Shown here one piece after another: positions 1 to 6,457 of a stretch of DNA of 6,457 nt. Below the pieces are notes generated by a model, which did not search any database, had not been told where the DNA came from, and saw only the letters and a program-made list of their open reading frames with translations. A program made the translations under genes and the position numbers. The stretch's first letter is position 1; each line of letters opens with the position of its first letter. The stretch comes from JANMQK01 sp031370485 (GTDB lineage Bacteria; Acidobacteriota; Polarisedimenticolia; Gp22-AA2): the NCBI GenBank assembly GCA_031370485.1, contig JANMQK010000335.1, positions 1 through 6,457 of the forward strand, read 5' to 3'.

Positions 1-1550
1 GGCGTGGCGCACGCCAGCACCTCGATCGCCGCCGCCATGGGGATGGTGATCGCGCGGGACCGCGCCGGGGAGGACTATCACGTCGTAACCGTCACCGGCG
101 ACGGCGCGATGACCGGGGGCCTGCCTACGAGGGCCTGAACAACGCCGGTCACTCGGGACGGGACCTACTGGTCATCCTGAACGACAACGAGATGTCGATC
201 TCTCCCAACGTCGGGGCCATATCCAAGTACCTGACCGGGATCACCTCGAGCAAGTACTACAACCGCCTCAAGGACGAGGTGCGCTCGTTGATCCGCAAGA
301 TGCCCATGGGGGAGGAGGCGGGAGAGCTGGCCAAGCGCATCGAGCGCAGCCTGAAGGAAGTGGTCGTCCCGGGCGGGCTGTTCCAGGCCCTCGGCTTCCA
401 GTATTTCGGTCCGATCGACGGGCACAACATGTCCGAGCTGATCCAGGTGCTGCAGAACCTGAAGGGGGTCCGCGGGCCCTGCCTGCTGCACGTCATCACC
501 AAGAAGGGGAAGGGGTACTCGTTCGCGGAGGCGAATTCGTGCGTGTTCCACGGCGTGTCCGCCTTCGACCCCGCCTCGGGGACGATGTCGGCCGGCGGGA
601 AGGCGGCGGCGCCGGACTACAACAAGGTCTTCGCGGACGCGCTCATCCACCTTGCCGACGAGAACGACAAGGTCGTCGCCATCACGGCGGCGATGGCCGA
701 CGGGACGGGCCTGACCCGTTTTCGGGACAAGCACCCGGACCGCTTCTTCGACGTGGGCATCGCCGAGGCCTACGGCGTGACCTTCGCCGCGGGACTGGCG
801 ATCTCCGGGATGCGCCCGGTGGCGGCGATCTACTCGACGTTTCTGCAAAGAGCCTACGACCAGATCATCCATGACGTGGGGGTCCAGTGCCTCCCGGTCA
901 CCTTCTGCCTCGATCGGGCGGGCCTCGTCGGCGCCGACGGCCCCACCCACCACGGGGTCTTCGACCTGGCGTACCTGCGCGCCGTCCCGAACATGGTCGT
1001 GGCGGCGCCGAAGGACGGCGACGAGATGTGCGACCTGCTCAAGACGGCCGTCGATCAGCAGACGTACCCGTTCGCCATCCGCTACCCGAAGCGCCCCAGC
1101 CGCCGGTTCACCCCGGGGCGTCCGTTCCAGGCGATCCCGATCGGGACCTGGGAGATGCTGCACGAGGGGAGAGACGCCTGTCTTCTGGCGGTCGGCGCGA
1201 TGGTCGAATCCGCGCTAATGGTGCGTGACGACCTCGCGAAGGAAGGGATCGATCTCGGTGTCGTCAATTCCAGGTTCGTCAAGCCGCTCGACGAAACGAT
1301 GCTGCGGCAGCTTGCCGCAGGCTATCCCCTCCTGATCACGATCGAGGAAAACACCCTGCGGGGCGGTTTCGGAAGCGGGGTGCACGAGTTCTTCAGCGAG
1401 TCGGGCGTACCCGTGGGCGGCCTGCACCACATCGGCATCCCCGATCGGTTCGTGACGCACGGAACCGTGGCTCAGCTCTTCGAGGAGATCGGCCTGTCGC
1501 CGGCCCGCCTGGTGGAGCGCGTCCGCGGCATCGTGCGGGGCCGTGCGTGA
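1..1550 (+). CDS. dxs: 1-deoxy-D-xylulose-5-phosphate synthase, 5'-partial, with an apparent frameshift near 124
   Basis: Dxs is a cytoplasmic thiamine-diphosphate (ThDP) enzyme that condenses pyruvate and glyceraldehyde-3-phosphate, the first step of the MEP isoprenoid pathway. The window opens about 118 residues into the protein, judged against E. coli Dxs (620 aa), at GVAHASTS. The GDGAMT motif (97-114) supplies the Mg ligand Asp, and NDNEMS (180-197) completes the ThDP/Mg site. Downstream are the acceptor-domain motifs YSTFLQRAYDQ, DRAGLVGADGPTHHG and RYP, which keep the counterparts of E. coli Y392, R398, R420, D427, H431 and R478. Codons 1-123 lie in frame 1 and run into a TGA at 136; from 126 to the TGA at 1548 homology continues in frame 3. 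Adding one base near 124 restores GGLAYEGLNNAG. ATG 192 is only the Met inside NDNEMS, so it is not the true start. The Glu of the usual AEQHAV motif is kept, but the motif reads AEAYGV. The identity is secure. Whether the break is biological or a sequencing error cannot be seen here. Confidence 0.93.
   Translation, partial: RGARQHLDRRRHGDGDRAGPRRGGLSRRNRHRRRRDDRGPAYEGLNNAGHSGRDLLVILNDNEMSISPNVGAISKYLTGITSSKYYNRLKDEVRSLIRKMPMGEEAGELAKRIERSLKEVVVPGGLFQALGFQYFGPIDGHNMSELIQVLQNLKGVRGPCLLHVITKKGKGYSFAEANSCVFHGVSAFDPASGTMSAGGKAAAPDYNKVFADALIHLADENDKVVAITAAMADGTGLTRFRDKHPDRFFDVGIAEAYGVTFAAGLAISGMRPVAAIYSTFLQRAYDQIIHDVGVQCLPVTFCLDRAGLVGADGPTHHGVFDLAYLRAVPNMVVAAPKDGDEMCDLLKTAVDQQTYPFAIRYPKRPSRRFTPGRPFQAIPIGTWEMLHEGRDACLLAVGAMVESALMVRDDLAKEGIDLGVVNSRFVKPLDETMLRQLAAGYPLLITIEENTLRGGFGSGVHEFFSESGVPVGGLHHIGIPDRFVTHGTVAQLFEEIGLSPARLVERVRGIVRGRA
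121..126 (+). other. Apparent -1 frameshift in dxs
   Basis: Frame 1 encodes GDGAMTGGL up to position 123 and then reads PTRA followed by a TGA at 136-138. Frame 3 picks up the expected continuation, YEGLNNAGHSGRD, from 126. The bases ctg-cc-tac read ctg-gcc-tac if one G is added, giving the conserved Leu-Ala-Tyr. A run of five G lies at 115-119, so the lost base could also sit there. No protein homology is lost on either side, which is what a single-base indel produces. It also argues against a long-decayed pseudogene. Confidence 0.85.
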
Positions 1551-3061
1551 GCTCTCCGGTCCAGTTCGAGGTGAAGGCGGGAGACCTCGCCGGCATCGCG
1601 GCCGACATCGGGATCGTCCACAAGTACAAGGGCGAGCCGAGCTTGGCGGGCCCGGTCGGCAAAGCTCTCGCGGCGCGTCTTTTGGCGGTCGCCAAGGAGG
1701 ATCGTTTCGGCGGGCGCCCGGGGAGGACGCTCCTGTGGCACGCCCCGGAAGAAGCGGGGCTGCGCTGCCGGCGCTACCTGATCCTGGCGCTCGGGTCGCG
1801 CGACGAACTGACCCTGGAGCGCTACCGGCGGTATCTCGGGGACGCCCTGGTCGAGGCCGACCGGCTGGGGGCCACCAAGGTGGCGCTGACGCTCCTCGAT
1901 GCGGGCGCCGCTCCCATCCCGCCTCGCGACGCGGCCCAGGCGATCGCCGAAGGGATCCTGCTGGGCACCTACCGCTTCGACCGGTACCGCTCGGAGCCAC
2001 GCCCGGGCCGCCGCCATCTTCGCCAGGTGGCGCTGGCCGTGGGCTCGGCCACGGCGAAGGATGTCGCCAGCGGGGTGGCTGTTGGAGAAGTCACCGCCTC
2101 GGTCACGAACTTCGCGCGCGATCTGATCAACGAGACTCCGGGCGCCTTGACACCCGCGCGCATGGCCGAGGTCGCCACCGAGGTCGCCGCCGAGGGAAAG
2201 CTCGACATCAAGGTCCTCGAGCCGGAGGAGATGCGCCGCCTGGGCATGGGCGGCATTCTCGGCGTCGGGCAGGGCTCGGAGAATCCCCCCAGGCTCATCC
2301 ATTTGACCTACCGTCCCGGGGGCAAGACGGTGCGAAAGATAGCGCTGATCGGCAAGGGGATAACCTTCGACTCCGGGGGGCTGTCGATCAAGAGCTCGGA
2401 CGGGATGGAGACGATGAAGTACGACATGGCCGGCTCGGGCTGCGTGCTGGGAGTCATGAAGGCGCTCCCGGTGCTGGGCCCCCCCGTCGAGGTGGTCGGG
2501 CTCATGGGGATGGCCGAGAACATGCCGAGCGGCAGCGCCATCCGTCCGGGAGACGTCCTGAAGCTGATGAACGGAAAGACGGTCGAGGTGCGGAACACCG
2601 ATGCCGAGGGACGTCTGGTGCTGGGCGATGTCCTGTCCTACGCCGCCACTCTCGGGGGTGTCGACACGATGATCGATCTCGCGACGCTGACGGGCGCCTG
2701 TGTCGTGGCCCTGGGGCCGCTGGCCGCCGGGATCATGGGCAACGACAAGGGGCTGGTGGATGAAATCCTGAAAGCCGCGGAGCGGGCGGGCGAGCACATG
2801 TGGCCGCTGCCGCTGTACACGGAATACCTCGAGCACATCCGGAGCGACATCGCCGACATCAAGAACACGGGGTTCCGCTGGGGGGGCGCCATCACCGCGG
2901 CGCTGTTCCTGCGCGAATTCGTGAGCCCGACGACCCGCTGGGCGCACATCGACATCGCCGGCCCCGCGTTCGGCGAGAAGGACTACTCCTACATCAAGAA
3001 AGGGGCGACGGGAGCCGGCGTGCGCACCCTCATCCGCTACCTGATGGACCAGGGGGCCTGA
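1547..3061 (+). CDS. pepA: Leucyl aminopeptidase, M17 family (PepA)
   Basis: This 504-residue protein is a complete cytosolic M17 metallo-aminopeptidase, normally a hexamer that removes N-terminal residues from peptides using two metal ions. Residues about 1-165 are the variable N-terminal domain; about 180-504 are the catalytic domain. The metal ligands and catalytic residues are all present and fall at the same numbers as in E. coli PepA (503 aa): K270, D275, D293, D352 and E354 for metals, K282 and R356 for catalysis. The family signature NTDAEGRL is at 350-357, and the typical GATGAGVRTL is near the C-terminus (486-495). The matching numbering supports the GTG start at 1547, which overlaps the dxs TGA as GTGA. 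No strong Shine-Dalgarno precedes it, so translation probably depends on coupling to dxs. E. coli PepA also binds DNA in Xer recombination and carAB control; nothing here shows whether this one does. There is no signal peptide or membrane segment. Confidence 0.96.
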   Translation: MSSPVQFEVKAGDLAGIAADIGIVHKYKGEPSLAGPVGKALAARLLAVAKEDRFGGRPGRTLLWHAPEEAGLRCRRYLILALGSRDELTLERYRRYLGDALVEADRLGATKVALTLLDAGAAPIPPRDAAQAIAEGILLGTYRFDRYRSEPRPGRRHLRQVALAVGSATAKDVASGVAVGEVTASVTNFARDLINETPGALTPARMAEVATEVAAEGKLDIKVLEPEEMRRLGMGGILGVGQGSENPPRLIHLTYRPGGKTVRKIALIGKGITFDSGGLSIKSSDGMETMKYDMAGSGCVLGVMKALPVLGPPVEVVGLMGMAENMPSGSAIRPGDVLKLMNGKTVEVRNTDAEGRLVLGDVLSYAATLGGVDTMIDLATLTGACVVALGPLAAGIMGNDKGLVDEILKAAERAGEHMWPLPLYTEYLEHIRSDIADIKNTGFRWGGAITAALFLREFVSPTTRWAHIDIAGPAFGEKDYSYIKKGATGAGVRTLIRYLMDQGA

Positions 3062-3074
3062 CCGGCCCGCGCTC

Positions 3075-3635
3075 ATGGGACACCTCGAGCACCGTCGCGG
3101 GGGCCCGGCGTCGGTCCCTTGCAGCGTCATCACGGTCAGCGACACGCGCGACGGCGCCAGCGACACGAGCGGCCGTTTCATCAAGCGGGCCCTCCTGGCA
3201 TCCGGGCACCATGTCGTCAGTCACGATATCCTCAAGGACGAGCCGCGCCGGATCGCGGCGCGTCTCCGGGCCCTGGCGGCGGGTCGCGAGGCGCGGGTCG
3301 TGCTGCTGACCGGGGGCACCGGGATAGCGGGACGCGACACGACCCACGAGGCGGTTTCGCGGCTCCTCGAGAAGACACTGCCGGGATTCGGGGAGCTGTT
3401 CCGGGCCCTGAGCTACCGGCAGGTCGGGCCCTCCGCCATGCTCAGCCGCGCGGTGGCCGGCACCTGGCGGGGGATGGCGATCTTCTCGATGCCCGGCTCG
3501 CCGGAGGCTGTGCGGCTGGCGATGCGCCGCCTCATCCTGCCGGAGATGTCGCACGTCGCCGGGCTTCTCGAAGGAGGCGCGGGGAGAAAACATGGACGGC
3601 TTGCCAGGCGTGGATCCAAGATCGGTCGCCGATGA
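3075..3635 (+). CDS. moaB: MoaB/MogA-family molybdenum cofactor biosynthesis protein
   Basis: This 186-residue protein belongs to the MoaB/MogA (MoCF) fold family, whose active members adenylylate molybdopterin before metal insertion. Visible motifs are SVITVSDTRDG (17-27) with the following DTSG (30-33), LTGGTGIAGRD (78-88, the pterin/nucleotide-binding loop), PGFGELFRALSY (103-114), SAMLSRAVAG (120-129) and SMPGSP (138-143). The order and spacing match the single-domain MoaB type, not the larger MoeA. Homology ends near residue 165. The remaining residues, about 168-186, form an Arg/Lys-rich tail encoded where the next gene's ribosome-binding site and first codons lie. The ATG start follows pepA by 13 nt with no clear Shine-Dalgarno, suggesting re-initiation from pepA. 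Other cofactor genes and any molybdoenzyme are absent from the window. E. coli MoaB itself has no firm activity, so the exact role (adenylyltransferase or accessory) is inferred from the family. Confidence 0.88.
   Translation: MGHLEHRRGGPASVPCSVITVSDTRDGASDTSGRFIKRALLASGHHVVSHDILKDEPRRIAARLRALAAGREARVVLLTGGTGIAGRDTTHEAVSRLLEKTLPGFGELFRALSYRQVGPSAMLSRAVAGTWRGMAIFSMPGSPEAVRLAMRRLILPEMSHVAGLLEGGAGRKHGRLARRGSKIGRR
3571..3577 (+). promoter_or_regulatory. Shine-Dalgarno for the FAD/Fe-S dehydrogenase
   Basis: AAGGAGG lies inside the 3' end of moaB, 14 nt before ATG 3592. That spacing is a little long, and a second purine-rich stretch (GGGGAGAAAA, 3581-3590) sits directly before the start. This is the only strong ribosome-binding signal in the window. 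It supports ATG 3592, which is also the first in-frame ATG after the upstream stop at about 3409. Confidence 0.65.
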
Positions 3636-6457
3636 TCTGAGGCGCAGGGTCGAGGGGGAGGTCCTCTTCGACTCGCTCCACCGGACCCTCTACAGCACCG
3701 CTGCCTGCATCTACCAGGTCATGCCGCTCGGAGCGGTCGTGCCGCGCCACGAGGCGGACGTCCTGGCGGTCCTCGACTACGCGAGGCGGCACCGGATCCC
3801 GATCACGGCCCGTGGGGGCGGCACCGGGGTCGCGGGCCAGACCCTCGGCCGCGGGATCATCCTCGATTTCTCGAAGCACTTCCAGAGCAGCACCGATCTC
3901 GACTGCGATAGGGGAACGGTGCGCGTTGAGCCCGGGGTCATCCAGGCCCGGCTCAACCGGTTCCTCGGGCGAAGCGGCGTGCACTTCGCCCCGGACCCTT
4001 CGTCCTCGGAGTGGTGCACCCTGGGCGGGATGCTGGCGAACAACGCCGGCGGCGCCCACACCATCCGCCACGGATCCACGCGCGACAACATCGTGTCGCT
4101 GCGCGTCGCTCTCGCCGACGGCACCGTCATCGAGACATCGCCGCAGCCTCGGACCCGGGCGATGCCGGAGTCGCCCGGCGGACCCTCGCAGTCCGGTCGG
4201 GAACTATCCGCTATGGACCGGAACGCCGACCGGCAGGCGCGCCTGGCCTCGGAGGTCCAGCGGATCGTCGAGAGCCGCCGCGACGTGATCGAAGAACGCC
4301 AGCCTGGCACGCACAAGAACTCCTCGGGGTACGCGCTGCGCGAGATGCTGGGCGGGCCGATCGATCTCGGGAGGCTCCTGGTCGGGTCGGAGGGGACGCT
4401 TGGCCTCATCCTCAACGCGACCGTCCGGGTCCTGCCGATCCCGAAGGCGAAGGCGACGGCCCTCGCCCTCTTCGACGACCTCGTGCGCGCCGGGGCGGGT
4501 GTTGTCGAAATCCTGAAAGCCCGGCCGTCGGCGGTGGAGCTGCTCGACCGGACCTTCGTTGACGTGATCCGCGAGGCCGATCCAAAAGCCGCCGCGTCGC
4601 TGCCAGCCGGCACCGAGGCAATCCTGATCATCGAGCTCGACGGCGACGACCCGAAGGAGGTCCAGGATCGGCTGGCGACCCTGGCGGCCGGCCTGACGGG
4701 ACGCGAGCGGCTCGCGACCGAGGTGCGCCGCGCCGTGCGCCCCGAAGAGGCGGCGAGGCTGTGGGCCATCCGCAAGTCGGCGTCACCGATACTTTCGCGG
4801 CGGGAGGGAAGGCTGAGGAACACGAGGTTCATCGAGGACGCTGCGGTCCACCCGGAGCGGATGGCCGCCTTCATCGGCCGCCTGCGGGCGCTCCTGAAGA
4901 AATACGATCTCCAGGCGGCTATCTTCGGGCATGCCGGGGACTGCAACCTGCACTGCAATCCCCTGATGAACCCGAAGGACCGGAAAGACCTCGAGACGAT
5001 GGAGGCGGTGGCGGAGGAGTTCGTCGACCTCGTCATCGAGATGAAGGGCTCTCTCTCCGGCGAGCACGGCGACGGGCGCCTGCGCACGCCCTTTCTCAGG
5101 CGCGCCTACGGCCCGCTGACCGACGCGTTCGCCGAGGTCAAGACACTCTTCGACCCGGAGGGGATCCTCAATCCCGGCATCATCGTCCACGACGGATCGT
5201 CCCGGCTGACCGACGACCTGCGCTACGGGGAGAAATACCGTCGCGTCGTCACGTCCACATCGATCGACACGGACGCCTGGCAGCGCGAAATTGAGAAATG
5301 CCACGGCTGCGGCGCCTGCCGGAACTACTGCCCGGTGGCGGTCGAGACGGGGGACGAGGCGGCCACCGCGCGCTCCAAGGCGAATCTACTCCGCTCGGTC
5401 ATCTCGGGGCGGCTCGAGCCGGGGATCGTCGCGACGCCGGGGTTCAAGGCGATCATGGATCTCTGCGTCAACTGCCGGTTGTGCCACACCGAATGCCCGA
5501 CCGCGATCGACATCCCCGGCATGTCGATCATGGCCAAGGAGATCTATGTCCGCTCTCAGGGCAAGCGCCTCGCCGACCGGGTGCTCACGTCCTCGGGCGC
5601 GGTGCTTCGTCTCGGGAGCCTCTTCGCTCCGCTGGCCAACGCGGCGCTCCGGTTGCGGCCGCTGCACACGATGATGTCGGCGCTGACCGGTGTCGCGGCG
5701 CGGCGCGTGATGGCCCCGTTCTCCGCGTCGCCTCTCAGGACGCGCCTGCCGTCGGTCGATCCCGCGGGACGCAAGGTCGCGTACTTTCATGGCTGTTTCG
5801 GCGGCTACCAGGACCTCGAAGGAGAGGGGCGCGCCTCGGTCGATCTCCTCGAGCACCTCGGCGTGACGGTCGCCGTGCCGCCCCAGGAGTGCTGCGGCGT
5901 CGCGGCGATGACCTACGGGCACCTGGATGATGTGCGTCCCGCCGCGGCGCGAAACGTCGCCACCTTCCTCGACCTCGCGCGGCGCGGCTACACCGTCGTC
6001 TATAGCGCGCCCTCATGCGGGCTGGCGCTGGTCGAGGACTACCCGCGGCTCCTCGGCACGCCCCAGTCCGACGTGCTGGCGCGCCACATCGTGGACATTC
6101 ACCGGTACGTCCTCGACCTCCTCGAGCAGGACCCCGCGGCGCGCGCGCGCATGCGCCCGGTGCCGCTCCGGATCACCTACCACAACCCCTGCCACCTGCA
6201 GGCGCGCGGGATGGGGGAGGAGGTCACGCGGCTCCTGGGACTCGTCCCCGGCGTCGAGGTCGTGCCGATAGTCGAGGACCACTGCTGCGGCATCGCGGGG
6301 ACGTTCGGCATGAAGGAGGCCCACTTCGACCAGTCGATGCGGATGGGCCGCCCCCTCCTCGACAGCCTCGAGCGCACCGGTGCCGCCGTCGTCGCCACCG
6401 GTTGCGGCACCTCCAAGATCCACATCGAGCAGGGCGCCGGCCTCCCGGACGTCCACC
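3592..6457 (+). CDS. Fused FAD-linked oxidase / [4Fe-4S] / CCG-domain dehydrogenase, 3'-partial
   Basis: The frame is open from ATG 3592 to the window end: 955 complete codons and no stop. Residues about 40-280 are the FAD-binding PCMH domain, with ARGGGTGVAGQT (73-84), LGGMLANNAGG (144-154), KNSSGY (242-247) and VGSEGTLG (264-271). Residues about 285-530 are the FAD-oxidase C-terminal domain. H447 and H454 (GHAGDCNLH) and E491 match the metal ligands of D-2-hydroxyglutarate dehydrogenase, and H492 (SGEHGDGR) its proposed base. Two ferredoxin motifs follow: C570/C573/C576/C580 and C625/C628/C631/C635. Two CCG domains resemble GlpC: C735, CCG 767-769, C809; then C867, CCG 898-900, C938. Comparison with GlpC suggests only some 20-40 residues are missing. 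The architecture is that of E. coli YdiJ and Fe-S D-lactate dehydrogenases, which oxidise D-2-hydroxyacids and pass electrons to quinone or another carrier. The hydrophobic stretch 664-722 may touch the membrane, since no transmembrane helix is obvious. The substrate (D-lactate, D-2-hydroxyglutarate, glycolate) cannot be read from sequence. It overlaps moaB by 44 nt. Confidence 0.93.
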   Translation, partial: MDGLPGVDPRSVADDLRRRVEGEVLFDSLHRTLYSTAACIYQVMPLGAVVPRHEADVLAVLDYARRHRIPITARGGGTGVAGQTLGRGIILDFSKHFQSSTDLDCDRGTVRVEPGVIQARLNRFLGRSGVHFAPDPSSSEWCTLGGMLANNAGGAHTIRHGSTRDNIVSLRVALADGTVIETSPQPRTRAMPESPGGPSQSGRELSAMDRNADRQARLASEVQRIVESRRDVIEERQPGTHKNSSGYALREMLGGPIDLGRLLVGSEGTLGLILNATVRVLPIPKAKATALALFDDLVRAGAGVVEILKARPSAVELLDRTFVDVIREADPKAAASLPAGTEAILIIELDGDDPKEVQDRLATLAAGLTGRERLATEVRRAVRPEEAARLWAIRKSASPILSRREGRLRNTRFIEDAAVHPERMAAFIGRLRALLKKYDLQAAIFGHAGDCNLHCNPLMNPKDRKDLETMEAVAEEFVDLVIEMKGSLSGEHGDGRLRTPFLRRAYGPLTDAFAEVKTLFDPEGILNPGIIVHDGSSRLTDDLRYGEKYRRVVTSTSIDTDAWQREIEKCHGCGACRNYCPVAVETGDEAATARSKANLLRSVISGRLEPGIVATPGFKAIMDLCVNCRLCHTECPTAIDIPGMSIMAKEIYVRSQGKRLADRVLTSSGAVLRLGSLFAPLANAALRLRPLHTMMSALTGVAARRVMAPFSASPLRTRLPSVDPAGRKVAYFHGCFGGYQDLEGEGRASVDLLEHLGVTVAVPPQECCGVAAMTYGHLDDVRPAAARNVATFLDLARRGYTVVYSAPSCGLALVEDYPRLLGTPQSDVLARHIVDIHRYVLDLLEQDPAARARMRPVPLRITYHNPCHLQARGMGEEVTRLLGLVPGVEVVPIVEDHCCGIAGTFGMKEAHFDQSMRMGRPLLDSLERTGAAVVATGCGTSKIHIEQGAGLPDVH

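Noticed and set aside
165..1163. 332-codon open frame on the - strand across dxs
   Set aside because: It is antisense to conserved Dxs sequence, has a biased composition typical of shadow frames, and shows no motif.
192..1550. dxs starting at ATG 192
   Set aside because: This Met is inside the NDNEMS motif; clear Dxs homology continues upstream to 126 in the same frame and to position 1 in frame 1.
3062..3074. Possible promoter or terminator between pepA and moaB
   Set aside because: Thirteen GC-rich bases are too short for either, with no hairpin plus T run and no -10-like box.
1472..3184. 570-codon open frame on the - strand across pepA
   Set aside because: It lies antisense to a clearly conserved M17 peptidase and its translation is Arg/Gly/His/Asp-rich with no recognisable domain. 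Long antisense frames are expected from G/C-ending codons.
3119..3640. 173-codon + strand frame overlapping moaB
   Set aside because: It is an off-frame shadow; MoaB motifs such as LTGGTG and SMPGSP are in the 3075 frame.
3777..5087. 436-codon open frame on the - strand across the FAD domain
   Set aside because: Its translation is Ser/Arg/Pro-rich with no domain, and the + strand frame 1 carries full FAD-oxidase motifs over the same bases.
3812..6271. Several + strand frames (3812-4288, 4011-4562, 4761-5294, 5291-5674, 5298-5930, 5927-6271) as separate genes
   Set aside because: All are off-frame shadows of the single dehydrogenase reading frame that begins at 3592; none has a recognisable domain.

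Overview
The window is a compact, GC-rich, single-strand gene cluster. It holds four protein-coding genes, all on the + strand, with almost no non-coding DNA. Codons end mostly in G or C, and this produces long stop-free shadow frames on the other strand. The gene content (a non-mevalonate isoprenoid enzyme, a cytosolic aminopeptidase, a molybdopterin-type protein and a respiratory flavo-iron-sulfur dehydrogenase) indicates a bacterium. A high-GC soil or sediment lineage such as Acidobacteriota or a deltaproteobacterial relative is plausible, but the sequence does not settle this and it may be a metagenomic contig.

Layout: (1) 1-1550, 5'-truncated dxs (1-deoxy-D-xylulose-5-phosphate synthase), broken near position 124 by an apparent single-base deletion; (2) 1547-3061, pepA (M17 leucyl aminopeptidase), overlapping the dxs stop by 4 nt; (3) 3075-3635, a MoaB/MogA-family molybdopterin adenylyltransferase-like protein, 13 nt after pepA; (4) 3592-6457 and beyond, a very large fused FAD-linked oxidase plus 2x[4Fe-4S] plus GlpC-like CCG-domain dehydrogenase. 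Gene 4 overlaps moaB by 44 nt and is still open at the window's right edge. It covers 44% of the window and is easy to miss because no stop codon is inside.

The 4-nt overlap, the 13-nt gap and the 44-nt overlap suggest one transcript with translational coupling. No promoter, terminator, RNA gene, repeat, mobile element or CRISPR array was seen. The genes do not form one obvious pathway. Dxs feeds isoprenoid synthesis and hence quinones, and the dehydrogenase probably passes electrons from a D-2-hydroxyacid to the quinone pool. That is only a loose functional link.

I found no convincing new system. The points worth checking are the dxs frameshift, a changed active-site-flanking motif in Dxs, and unusual cysteine gains and losses in the large dehydrogenase.
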